Positions 23,942-31,809 of a stretch of 48,043 nucleotides of DNA are shown piece by piece. Position 1 is the stretch's first letter. The number at the start of each line of letters is the position of its first letter. The stretch spans positions 1 to 48,043 of the forward strand of contig DCEX01000004.1 of the NCBI GenBank assembly GCA_002315015.1, written 5' to 3'. Origin of the DNA: Faecalibacterium sp. UBA1819 (GTDB taxonomy: Bacteria > Bacillota > Clostridia > Oscillospirales > Ruminococcaceae). A model generated the notes under the pieces. The model searched no databases. It was not told where the DNA came from and was given only the letters and a program-made list of their open reading frames with translations. Both the position numbers and the translations under genes were made by a program.

Positions 23942-24322
23942 TTATGTTGACTGGGGTTCCTGCGCTTGGGGCTGCGCTTCGAGCGAAGGCTCGGCCGCAG
24001 CGGCAGGGGTAGGGGCAGGGGGCGGCTCACGGCGCACAGGCACAGGTGCCGGCGCCCCTTGCAGCTGAGAAGCTGTTTTTAAAATTTGCAGGTAAATGGC
24101 AGCCACAAGCTCATACATATCACGAGGAATCGTGGTGCCGATTTCCAACATGCACAGCATCGAGGCAGCGCTGTCATCGCGATAAACGGGAATACCGCGC
24201 TGTTCGGCAATATCAATGATATTTTCCGCCACTTCGCCGTAACCCGAAGCAATCACAACGGGTGCAAGATCCTGCTCGGCGTTATACTTTAAGGCAACCG
24301 CCTTTTTATCAAACTTTGACAT
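23942..24322 (-). CDS. FhlB-like (FlhB C-terminal domain) protein
   Basis: A 126-aa protein whose first 90 residues match the cytoplasmic export-switch domain of FlhB/YscU (KKAVALKYNAEQDLAPVVIA, then GIPVYRDDSAASMLCMLEIG). It has no membrane helices and no NPTH autocleavage motif, as in B. subtilis YlqH. The tail (about 91-126) is Pro/Ala/Gln-rich and probably disordered. Such stand-alone domains are thought to help substrate switching in flagellar type III export. The ATG at 24322 overlaps the preceding gene by 14 bp, so the two are coupled. Confidence 0.88.
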   Translation of the reverse strand: MSKFDKKAVALKYNAEQDLAPVVIASGYGEVAENIIDIAEQRGIPVYRDDSAASMLCMLEIGTTIPRDMYELVAAIYLQILKTASQLQGAPAPVPVRREPPPAPTPAAAAEPSLEAQPQAQEPQST

Positions 24323-25919
24323 CAAGACCCATCCTTTTATACGGAAGCGATTTAAAGGCTTCCATCAGAGAACGCGGGCGCTCCAGCGCGTCAAAACGCA
24401 TCGAGCCCGCACGGTAATCCATCGCGGTAAACATTTGGGCCAAGGGCTTGGACATTTGAGAAAACGTTGATTCAAGCCCGGGCGGACAGAATAGCTGGAA
24501 GTCGACAACGCGGTCTTTGTCGTGCACATAAACGTCTGCTTCAAAGCGGCCAACGCCCTCGGAGTCAATGACCAGCAAGAAGTGGACGCCTTTTCCGGCC
24601 CCCTTGGGCATATCTTTTTCATCGCTGTCGGGGTTAACCCAAATTTCCGCGAATGCGCGGGAGCCCAGATGGTCTACCGGAATAATAAAGTGTAAAAGCG
24701 GCGTAAAGTTGCACGGCGAAGAAAGCAAGCTGTGCAGAATTTGCTCCACCTTTGCCTCGTCACCTGCGGAAAGGCGCTCGTTTGCCGCTTGAATGCCCAG
24801 CAGCTTTGTCAGCGTGTCCATTACGCGCGATGTGCCGTCTTTGAGTTCGGGATGAAAGCGACCCTCACGCAAACCGGCCAAAAAGCCGTCGATTAAACCG
24901 GAAAACATACGGCGCTGCGGCCCGCTGAGATGCTGACGCAGGAAAAAAGCCGACTCGTGAAAATAATCCTCACTGGCGGTGTAACGCGAAAGGTTGTACT
25001 TTAAAATAGACAGCACTTTATCCATTTTGGAGTTGTACAAAATGCTGGATTCCACATCGGACAAAAACGAGAGAATCTCACGCTTGAGAGCGGGGAAATC
25101 CTCCACATTTTTCATGGTCTGCTTTCCCTCAGACGTTTCCACGGGCTTTTCCAGCGCTTGCTTTAAGGCTGAAAGTTCCTCGTCGGTGTGAGCCGTTTGA
25201 GCGCCGCCCGCCATTTGTGCCGCTTGGCCGGACGCCATTGGCTTAGCCTGCTGCATGGCCTCGTTTAATGCAGAAGCACTTTGCTGACCCGCCTGAGGCG
25301 TTTCTTCCGCAAGCTGAGCAAGCAGGCGGTCAAGTTTGGCCGATAAATCCTTGCTGGAATGAAGCGATTTTTTCAAATACAGAAGGTTGTTGTAAACCGC
25401 CCCTTGAATATCCTGCCGACAAAGCAAGCCGTTGGCCGCGCGCAGAAAATTGGCAATTGCAGCTTGCAGATCACTGCGCGGCGCGGCCTTTTCGTTAATC
25501 TGGCGCAAAAAATCGAACAGCTCACCGCGCAAAAGCGTGGCTGTTTCGCCCTGACGCATCATCTCGGGAGCAATTTCCTGCTCGTTCATCATCATGCCGC
25601 CGAACAATTGCTCAATTTCCGCCGTCATAGAGCGGTTATTGGCAGGAAGTAGCTTGAAAATCTCCTCCAAAAACGAAATGTTTTTGAGGTAGGAGGCGGC
25701 GACGGCAGGGTCTTTCAAAAGGCTTAAAAGCATTGCCGGCGCGCTGGAATTTTCAAGGCCGTTGTTGTGTTCCTGGCTCAGATTGGTTTGATTATGGGTT
25801 TGGATGACCTTTTCTGTGTTTTGAATATTTAATATGCCTGGAGCATCCGTAGGCATATTCGGCTGAACCGGTTGATTTTTATTGATGACCGGTGTCATTA
25901 CTTTCAGTAAATCTGCCAA
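24309..25919 (-). CDS. FliK/YlqG-like protein, probably flagellar export
   Basis: A protein of about 536 aa that I recognise only by architecture and context. The N-terminal half is Gln/Ala/Asn-rich and low in structure. The C-terminal part (about 400-536) is a compact beta-rich domain (FTPLLHFIIPVDHLGSRAFAEIWVN-like, then VHFLLVIDSEGVGRFEADVY) resembling the C-terminal domain of hook-length proteins. It precedes and overlaps the FhlB-like gene, the same pair as ylqG-ylqH. The start is taken as the TTG at 25919, since GAAGGAG lies 8 nt upstream; the longer frame to 25973 and the ATG at 25898 lack an SD. Confidence 0.7.
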   Translation of the reverse strand: MADLLKVMTPVINKNQPVQPNMPTDAPGILNIQNTEKVIQTHNQTNLSQEHNNGLENSSAPAMLLSLLKDPAVAASYLKNISFLEEIFKLLPANNRSMTAEIEQLFGGMMMNEQEIAPEMMRQGETATLLRGELFDFLRQINEKAAPRSDLQAAIANFLRAANGLLCRQDIQGAVYNNLLYLKKSLHSSKDLSAKLDRLLAQLAEETPQAGQQSASALNEAMQQAKPMASGQAAQMAGGAQTAHTDEELSALKQALEKPVETSEGKQTMKNVEDFPALKREILSFLSDVESSILYNSKMDKVLSILKYNLSRYTASEDYFHESAFFLRQHLSGPQRRMFSGLIDGFLAGLREGRFHPELKDGTSRVMDTLTKLLGIQAANERLSAGDEAKVEQILHSLLSSPCNFTPLLHFIIPVDHLGSRAFAEIWVNPDSDEKDMPKGAGKGVHFLLVIDSEGVGRFEADVYVHDKDRVVDFQLFCPPGLESTFSQMSKPLAQMFTAMDYRAGSMRFDALERPRSLMEAFKSLPYKRMGLDVKV

Positions 25920-26184
25920 TGCCGAATCTCCTTCACAAGTAAAATTGCCGCAAATATAGGTGCACACGCGCACCCTACATATAAGTTATCTCACAGAAAA
26001 CCAAAATTTCAAGACTAAGCAGCACAAAAATCAATATTTTTTCCTTGACTGACGTCAAAGAAATCAAGAAAGTGAAATACCTGCCCGTTAACAGTGCACA
26101 CACGATATTGTGTTTGCTGTGCGGACAAGTGGGCAAAAAGCGCAAGTTTTGGCGTAAAGCGCTGCAAAAAAATTTACAAAAAAG

Positions 26185-26213
26185 TTGCTTTATACATGGG
26201 TATGTAGTAAAAT
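26185..26213 (+). promoter_or_regulatory. Promoter of an unassigned transcript
   Basis: TTGCTT (26185-26190), 17 nt, TAAAAT (26208-26213). Transcription would start near 26220, some 525 bp before cheA, with no reading frame after it. It suggests a non-coding RNA or a long cheA leader. Confidence 0.6.
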
Positions 26214-26219
26214 AAAACC

Positions 26220-26520
26220 TATAAGGCTTGGGGAATTGGTGTCTGTGCAGGCCCGAACAGCATGCAAAATAAGTGAATGAAACGCGGGGAACGCCAAGCG
26301 AAACATTCTCGCAGTATGCGCAGGGAAAAGCACAAATATGCACCCCGGCCAAGAGCGGCTTGTGCGTATGTTTGGCGCAGGACAGCCCGTGCTGTGAAAA
26401 AGCGTACAACTTTTTAACATGTCTTTCCCTTTGACAAACAGGGAAAGCTCCGGTGCGCCGCCGTTTGAAGCGGCGGGGGTTGCGCGCAAAAATACGCGGC
26501 ATACAGGGCTGTTTTTTAGT
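26220..26520 (+). ncRNA. Candidate structured non-coding RNA (family unknown)
   Basis: This stretch follows a good promoter, is richer in GC than the flanks, has several perfect hairpins and no coding frame, and ends near a T-run (26511-26517). I compared it in mind with RNase P, tmRNA, SRP RNA, c-di-GMP and cobalamin riboswitches and 6S RNA, and could not make a match. Boundaries are approximate. Confidence 0.3.
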
Positions 26521-26597
26521 CGATTGACAGTGTGCATAACCGCGACAACTGTCCGGCATACGGGTGAGGTGAAAATATAAAAATCGCCTGTCAAGGC

Positions 26598-26625
26598 TTG
26601 TATTTTCCTTAAACCGTGTGATAAT
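26598..26625 (+). promoter_or_regulatory. Promoter of the che operon
   Basis: TTGTAT (26598-26603), 16 nt, and an extended -10 TGTGATAAT (GATAAT 26620-26625), with start near 26632. The leader of about 110 nt holds GCCGG/CCGGC followed by a T-run (about 26663-26687), which could attenuate. Confidence 0.65.
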
Positions 26626-26744
26626 AAAATTACGAGGTATTATCTGCTTACTGGCACTGAACAGGCCGGGGACGCCGGCGCTTTTTAAAAGCGATGTGTG
26701 CGGCCCGTTTGGGGTGTCAAATGAAATGAAGAGGGTGAATGTTT

Positions 26745-28871
26745 ATGAGCGAGATCGATTCCGGAATGGAATCCCTGGTGGAGGCATTTATTTACGAAAC
26801 CAGTGGACTGTTAGACGAGCTGGATGAAATCCTGCTTGAGTCCGAAAAGGCAAAAAACATCAGCGAAGATAACATCAATATGATTTTCCGCATTACTCAC
26901 ACAATCAAAGGTTCTGCGGCCATGCTGGAATTTGCGGAGATGTCTACGCTGGCGCATGCGGTGGAGGATGTTTTCTACATCATCCGTGAAGATCCTTCCA
27001 AATTGGATTTGGTGTTTGACGCTATTTTTGACTTGGTGTTCCAAACGTCTGATTTCCTGCGCAAAGAGATTGCGTCTTTGCAAACCTCCAGCTATACGCC
27101 GGCAGACCCCAGCGCTTTGGTAGAGCAGCTGCATGAGCAAGCGGCTATCATGAAGGGCGAGGCCAGCGCACCGGCGAACGACCAGGAGGCACCTGCAACG
27201 CAGGAAACAGCAGCCGCTGAGCCTGCACCTGAGGCAGCGCAGGCAGCGGCACCGGCTGGTGACGGCGATGAGCTGCGCGTGCGCGTTTATTTTGACGATG
27301 GCTGCCAGATGGAAAATATGCGTGCCTTCATGCTGATTTCTCAGCTGAAAGGCTGCTGCATCAGCGTAACGTCTGTGCCGGCAAATCCTGAAACGGATGC
27401 ATCGACGAGCGCGGAAATTATCAAAAACGGTCTTTTGCTGATCTGCCGTCCGGCTGATTCTGAGGACGAGGTTATCAAAACGATTGAGGAGTCGCTCAAT
27501 ATTAAATCGTATCAGGTTGAGGCCAACGTTCCGGCACAGGAAGCACAGCCCGAGAGCGCACCGGCCGCACAGCCCGCAGCGAAGGCAAAGCCCAGCGCTG
27601 CTGTTGAGAAGGCACCGGCAAAACCGGCTGCTTCTAGGCCGAGCGCGGCAGAGTCTGCCCAAAAGGGTACGCCGGCCGCTGCAAAAGTTGGCGTAAAGCA
27701 AAGCCTCATCAGCGTCAATCAGTCTAAGCTGGACCGCTTGATGGATTTGGTGGGCGAAATTGTAACTGCCGAGTCGATGGTTGCGCGTGACCCCGATTTG
27801 AACGGCCTGCGTTTGGACCACTTCACAAAGTCCATCCGTGAGCTGCGCAAGCTGACCGACGAATTGCAGGATGTCGTTATGAGCATCCGCATGGTGCCGC
27901 TGCACGGCACGTTCCAGAAAATGTCCCGCATTGTGCGCGATATGGCGAAAAAGCTGGATAAGCAGGCAGAGCTGGTTACATACGGCGGCGATACTGAGGT
28001 GGATAAAACCATCAATGACGCCATTGCCGACCCGTTTATGCACATGATCCGCAACTCGATGGATCATGCCATTGAGCATCCCGATGAGCGTGTCAAGCTT
28101 GGAAAACCGGCCATGGGTAAGATTACGCTGGCTGCACGCAATGTGGGTGGTGAAATTCACATTGATGTGGCGGATGACGGCTGCGGCTTGGATCCGAAAA
28201 AGATTTTGGCCAAAGCGCGCGAGAACGGCTTGCTGACAAAGCTGGAAAGCGAATATACGGACAAAGAAATTTTCCAGATGATTATGCTTCCGGGCTTCTC
28301 TACCAACAAAGAGGTAACGGAGTATTCCGGCCGCGGCGTGGGTATGGACGTTGTGCGCAAAAACATTGAAAAAGTTGGCGGCAGCATTACCATTCACAGC
28401 GAGTACGGCAAAGGCACAACCTTTACCATTAAGATTCCGCTGACGCTGGCAATTGTAGACGGTATGAACCTGGCAGTGGGCAACACCGTATTCACTTTGC
28501 CGATTACTTCCATCAAGCAGTCGTTTAAGCCTACCGGCCCCGAGCAGATTATCCACAATGCAAACGGCACCGAGATGATTATGGTTCGCGGCGAGTGTTT
28601 GCCGATTTTGCGTTTGCATAAGATGTATCAAATTGACGCAAAGCACTCCGACATTATGGACGGTATTTTGATTCAAGTAGAAAACAGCTCCTCGAGCGCC
28701 TGCATCTTTGCGGATGAGCTGTTGGGCGAGTATCAAGTTGTGGTAAAGCCCTTCCCGACCTTCTTTAATAAGTACGACTTGAAGTCGCAGGGGCTTTCGG
28801 GATGCAGCATCCTGGGCGACGGTACCGTCAGCCTGATTTTGGATGCCAATGCGTTGATCAACAATCTGTAA
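26745..28871 (+). CDS. cheA: Chemotaxis histidine kinase CheA
   Basis: A 708-aa kinase of the chemoreceptor array. Domains: HPt with phosphorylated His52 (ITHTIKGSAAMLEF), an Ala/Pro-rich linker and a P2-like CheY-binding domain (about 180-255), a second Ala/Pro linker, the dimerisation helices (LMDLVGEIVTAESMVAR), the HATPase (N box HMIRNSMDHAIEHP, G boxes ADDGCGLDPKK and EYSGRGVGMDVVR) and a C-terminal CheW-like domain. The ATG at 26745 is preferred because GAGGG lies 9 nt upstream; the ATG at 26739 is too close to it. It is first of the che operon and phosphorylates CheB and a CheY not found here. Confidence 0.96.
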   Translation: MSEIDSGMESLVEAFIYETSGLLDELDEILLESEKAKNISEDNINMIFRITHTIKGSAAMLEFAEMSTLAHAVEDVFYIIREDPSKLDLVFDAIFDLVFQTSDFLRKEIASLQTSSYTPADPSALVEQLHEQAAIMKGEASAPANDQEAPATQETAAAEPAPEAAQAAAPAGDGDELRVRVYFDDGCQMENMRAFMLISQLKGCCISVTSVPANPETDASTSAEIIKNGLLLICRPADSEDEVIKTIEESLNIKSYQVEANVPAQEAQPESAPAAQPAAKAKPSAAVEKAPAKPAASRPSAAESAQKGTPAAAKVGVKQSLISVNQSKLDRLMDLVGEIVTAESMVARDPDLNGLRLDHFTKSIRELRKLTDELQDVVMSIRMVPLHGTFQKMSRIVRDMAKKLDKQAELVTYGGDTEVDKTINDAIADPFMHMIRNSMDHAIEHPDERVKLGKPAMGKITLAARNVGGEIHIDVADDGCGLDPKKILAKARENGLLTKLESEYTDKEIFQMIMLPGFSTNKEVTEYSGRGVGMDVVRKNIEKVGGSITIHSEYGKGTTFTIKIPLTLAIVDGMNLAVGNTVFTLPITSIKQSFKPTGPEQIIHNANGTEMIMVRGECLPILRLHKMYQIDAKHSDIMDGILIQVENSSSSACIFADELLGEYQVVVKPFPTFFNKYDLKSQGLSGCSILGDGTVSLILDANALINNL

Positions 28872-28887
28872 TGAGGGAGGCAAACGT

Positions 28888-29376
28888 ATGGCGGAAGAAC
28901 TTATGTTAAACGCAGAACAAAACAGTCACTCCGAGCTGGAGGGCCGTTATCTGCTGTTTTATATTCAAGACATGCTGTACAGCGTAGAGCTGCGGTATGT
29001 AATCGAAATTATTGCAGTGCAGACGGCAACCCATCTGCCCAATTTGCCTATCTATATCAAGGGAATTATCAACCTGCGCGGCAAGGTGATTCCGGTGATT
29101 GATATGCGGTTGAAGCTGGGCTTGCCCGAGCGCGAATACGACGACAAAACGTGTATTGTTGTGATTGATATCAGCGATATTCACATTGGTTTGATTGTGG
29201 ACAGCGTGTCTGAGGTTGTCACGATTTCCGAGTCGCAGATTTCCGACACACCTTCCGGCGATATTGCCGAAAAGTATATTTCGTCGGTTTCTACCCACAC
29301 GGATGGCGGTACGATCTTAAACATTGACAGTGAAAAGCTGTTCATCAATGATTTTGGAACCATTGTGGCACAATGA
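28888..29376 (+). CDS. cheW: Chemotaxis coupling protein CheW
   Basis: A 162-aa scaffold that links CheA to receptors. It is one CheW fold, with the conserved signatures YLLFYIQDMLYSVELRYVIEI, IKGIINLRGKVIPVIDMRLKLG and GLIVDSVSEVVTIS. The N-terminal extension of about 18 residues is polar and probably flexible. SD GGGAGG precedes the ATG and the gap from cheA is 16 bp. The length and the arginine-containing core (NLRGKVIPV) are typical, with nothing unusual. Confidence 0.95.
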   Translation: MAEELMLNAEQNSHSELEGRYLLFYIQDMLYSVELRYVIEIIAVQTATHLPNLPIYIKGIINLRGKVIPVIDMRLKLGLPEREYDDKTCIVVIDISDIHIGLIVDSVSEVVTISESQISDTPSGDIAEKYISSVSTHTDGGTILNIDSEKLFINDFGTIVAQ

Positions 29377-29419
29377 TGCACACAGCTTTTAGCATCATAC
29401 AGGAAAGGAGCTGCGTGAT

Positions 29420-30271
29420 ATGCCCATATTGATGGATACGCAGGGACTTATCAAGCTTACGGATAAAGAATTTAACGATTTGGTTGCATTTGTTTACAAA
29501 AAATACGGTATCGATTTAAGCAGAAAGCGTCAGCTTATTGAGGGACGGCTGTCACACACGATTCGTGCAAAGGGAATGGCAAATTTTTCCCAGTACATGG
29601 AGCGGCTGTTTCATGACGGAAGCGGCGAGGAGATGCACCAGTTCTTAAATAAGATCACAACCAATCATTCTTATTTTGCGCGCGAGAACGAGCATTTTGA
29701 GTTTTTGATGAAGGTGGCACTGCCGCAGCTTGAAAAGACAAGGCGGGGAGATTTGCGCATTTGGAGCGCGGGTTGCTCCGCCGGGCAGGAGGCTTACAAT
29801 ATTGCCATGGTAATGGATCAATATTTTGGGCCGCGTAAGCCTCAATGGGATACCACGATTTTAGCAACCGATATTTCTACCAATGTTTTAACAAAGGCAA
29901 GAGAGGGCATTTATCCTGCCGACAGCGTGAAAGGGCTGCCTGCCGCATGGAAAACAAAATACCTGCGGCAGCTTCCAAACGGTGATTATCAGGTGTGTGA
30001 TAAAATTCGCAAAGAGGTCGTATTCCGTATTTTTAACTTGATGGATCCCTTTGTTTACAAAAAACCGTTTGACATTATTTTCTGCAGAAACGTCATGATT
30101 TATTTTGACGCACAAACCACCAATCGAACCGTGGAAAAGTTCTATAATGCAACTGCTCCCGGAGGGTATCTCTTCATTGGTCATTCTGAAAGCGTTGACA
30201 GGGCAAGTTCTAAATATACCTACTTGATGCCTGCAATTTATCAAAAGCAGCCAAATAAAGGAGGACGTTGA
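29420..30271 (+). CDS. cheR: Chemotaxis methyltransferase CheR
   Basis: It methylates receptor glutamates using SAM. The 283-aa protein has the N-terminal helical domain (about 10-75), then the SAM-dependent methyltransferase fold. Motif I is written WSAGCSAGQEAYNIAM, where most CheR proteins have a GEE-like acidic pair and Pro; the fold residues are otherwise kept (ATDISTNVL, FCRNVMIYFD, GHSES). The ATG has AAAGGAG 9 nt upstream; an in-frame ATG at 29432 is the alternative. Its stop is 2 bp before the cheB start. Confidence 0.94.
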   Translation: MPILMDTQGLIKLTDKEFNDLVAFVYKKYGIDLSRKRQLIEGRLSHTIRAKGMANFSQYMERLFHDGSGEEMHQFLNKITTNHSYFARENEHFEFLMKVALPQLEKTRRGDLRIWSAGCSAGQEAYNIAMVMDQYFGPRKPQWDTTILATDISTNVLTKAREGIYPADSVKGLPAAWKTKYLRQLPNGDYQVCDKIRKEVVFRIFNLMDPFVYKKPFDIIFCRNVMIYFDAQTTNRTVEKFYNATAPGGYLFIGHSESVDRASSKYTYLMPAIYQKQPNKGGR

Positions 30272-30273
30272 AG

Positions 30274-31323
30274 ATGAATCAGCCTGTACGGGTTCTGGTG
30301 GTGGATGATTCGATTCTGTTTCGCACAAAGCTTCGCATGAGCCTTTCGGAAGATCCTTCGTTGTCGGTTGTCGGCAGCGCAATGGATCCCGAGGACGCCA
30401 TGCGCAAAATAGAGCAGCTGAAGCCGGATGTTATTACGCTGGACGTGGAAATGCCGAAGATGAACGGCATCGAGTTTTTAAAGAAACTGATGCCCATTAA
30501 GCCGATTCCCGTTATCGTTGTGACATCGCTTCCCATGAATGCTCTGGACGCTTTGGAAGCGGGCGCCGTTGACTTTGTCAACAAGCCTTCCGCCGATGCA
30601 CCGGGCAGCGTGGACATCTTTTTGCAAAATTTGCGCAGCAAAGTAAAAATGGCTGCGCAGGCGAAGGTAAGGCGTCCGGGCGCTGTGGTGCGTCAGCCGT
30701 CTTTGGTGCAGCGCTTGGCGCCGCCCATTAAAGCTTCGCAGGATACACTGATTGCCATTGGTGCATCCACAGGCGGTACCGAGGCCATTATTGAAGTGGT
30801 GAAGAATCTGCCGCCCACAACACCGGGTATCATTATCGTACAGCATATGCCGGCGAATTTTACGAATTTGTATGCACAGCGTTTGGACCGCATTTGCAAG
30901 ATGTCGGTTAAGGAGGCGCAGGATATGGACCGAGTGATGACGGGCCATATCATTGTTGCGGCAGGCGACTACCATTTAACGCTGAAAAAAGACGGAAAAG
31001 GCTATTATATCAGAAGCATGAAGGGCGAGCGCGTAAGCGGCCATTGTCCCTCTGTGGATGTGATGTTTGATTCTGTGGCAGACGTGGCGCGTGACAAAGC
31101 GATTGGCGTCATTTTAACCGGTATGGGTGCAGATGGCGCACGCGGATTGACAAAAATGCGCAAGGCCGGGGCCTATACCATTGGCCAAGACCGTGAGAGC
31201 TGTGTTGTTTACGGTATGCCCATGGAGGCTTACAAGATGGGCGGCGTTTGCAAACAGCTTCCGTTGGATCAAATCGGCGACGAGATTTTGTATTCTCTTT
31301 CCAAAAGTGCAAAAAGAGGCTGA
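30274..31323 (+). CDS. cheB: Chemotaxis methylesterase/glutaminase CheB
   Basis: A 349-aa receptor demethylase. The receiver domain has acidic Asp10-Asp11, phospho-acceptor Asp57 (ITLDVEMPKMNG) and Lys104 (VNKPS). The esterase domain has the triad Ser165 (GASTGG), His191 (QHMPANFT) and Asp287 (GMGADGARG). All catalytic residues are present. The ATG at 30274 has GGAGG 9 nt upstream; the TTG at 30268 is rejected. CheR and CheB adjacent give reversible receptor methylation. No cheY, cheC or cheD follows. Confidence 0.96.
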   Translation: MNQPVRVLVVDDSILFRTKLRMSLSEDPSLSVVGSAMDPEDAMRKIEQLKPDVITLDVEMPKMNGIEFLKKLMPIKPIPVIVVTSLPMNALDALEAGAVDFVNKPSADAPGSVDIFLQNLRSKVKMAAQAKVRRPGAVVRQPSLVQRLAPPIKASQDTLIAIGASTGGTEAIIEVVKNLPPTTPGIIIVQHMPANFTNLYAQRLDRICKMSVKEAQDMDRVMTGHIIVAAGDYHLTLKKDGKGYYIRSMKGERVSGHCPSVDVMFDSVADVARDKAIGVILTGMGADGARGLTKMRKAGAYTIGQDRESCVVYGMPMEAYKMGGVCKQLPLDQIGDEILYSLSKSAKRG

Positions 31324-31474
31324 TTTGGCTTCTGGCAGGAAAGAGATCGTCCAATAGCCTCAAAAAGGTAAAATTGCCTTTCAATTTGTTTTGAAGCAAT
31401 GGTGCGTAAAAATTTTTAGGTGCTGCTGCTCCAAAAAATATGCAACGGATGTTGAACAAGAAAGGAGAATGGCT

Positions 31475-31654
31475 ATGGATATGAGCATTGCAAGTGCAAG
31501 CACAGCAATGGCACAAGTTGACGTGCTGCAGCAAACCTCGATTTCTTTGTTGAAAAAAACAATGGAAACACAGGAAGTGCAGGCACAGCAGCTGATGGAG
31601 ATGCTGCCGCGCCAGGCTGCATCTTTTGGCCATCAGCTGGATGTTTACATCTAA
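31475..31654 (+). CDS. YjfB-family putative motility protein
   Basis: A 59-aa protein that matches the small YjfB family linked to motility regulons: MDMSIASASTAMAQ at the start, then a helical Gln-rich core (VDVLQQTSISLLKKTMETQE) and a hydrophobic end. The function is unknown. The ATG at 31475 is preferred since AAAGGAG is 7 nt upstream; the ATG at 31469 is too close and the 87-codon frame has no SD. The 151-bp gap from cheB may hold its own promoter, which I cannot define. A long terminator follows. Confidence 0.8.
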   Translation: MDMSIASASTAMAQVDVLQQTSISLLKKTMETQEVQAQQLMEMLPRQAASFGHQLDVYI

Positions 31655-31667
31655 CGTGCAGTAATGC

Positions 31668-31710
31668 AAAAGCGCCGTGACGAGCGAATTTCGTTCGTCA
31701 CGGCGCTTTT
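31668..31710. terminator. Long terminator after the che operon
   Basis: A stem of about 18 bp (from 31668, AAAAGCGCCGTGACGA..., to about 31707) with a few wobbles near the tip, flanked by As on the left and Ts on the right. It acts on plus and possibly on minus. Confidence 0.88.
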
Positions 31711-31761
31711 GCGTGTTTCAACTTCAAGTTTGTCCAAGTAAATCAGAACTTGCCGATGAAA

Positions 31762-31793
31762 ATACCGCCCGATTCTTGACCGGGCGGTATCTT
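31762..31793 (-). terminator. Terminator of the ABC exporter genes
   Basis: ATACCGCCCG (31762-31771) pairs with CGGGCGGTAT (31781-31790), with a 9-nt loop. On the minus strand it is followed by TTTTC. It lies 20 bp after the permease stop. Confidence 0.85.
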
Positions 31794-31809
31794 TGGTTTA
31801 AATAATCGG

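Larger units (their letters stand above)
25920..26744. other. Large gene-free region between the two motility arms (825 bp)
   Basis: No convincing gene is present; overlapping minus-strand frames (25975-26594) contradict each other and lack SD sites. The left 200 bp are AT-rich and should hold the minus-strand promoter of the FliK-like gene; TTGACG-16-TATTGA near 26050 is a candidate. The plus strand has two promoters (26185-26213 and 26598-26625). Between them lies a GC-richer block with perfect hairpins: CTTTCCCT/AGGGAAAG (about 26423-26447), CGCCGC/GCGGCG (about 26457-26475) and ACAGC/GCTGT (about 26382-26395). Confidence 0.6.

Noticed and set aside
26420..26580. c-di-GMP or cobalamin riboswitch before cheA
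   Set aside because: A GACAAACAGGG stretch recalls part of the c-di-GMP class I motif, but the other conserved blocks and the tetraloop arrangement are missing.
25975..26594. Overlapping frames (194 and 134 codons) on minus in the gap before cheA
   Set aside because: They overlap in different frames, lack SD sites and show Cys/Phe-rich random composition; hairpins and promoters fit a non-coding role better.
26811..28883. 690-codon open frame on minus opposite cheA
   Set aside because: It is a shadow of cheA codon bias; its translation is His/Arg/Gln-rich with no domain, and cheA has all motifs.
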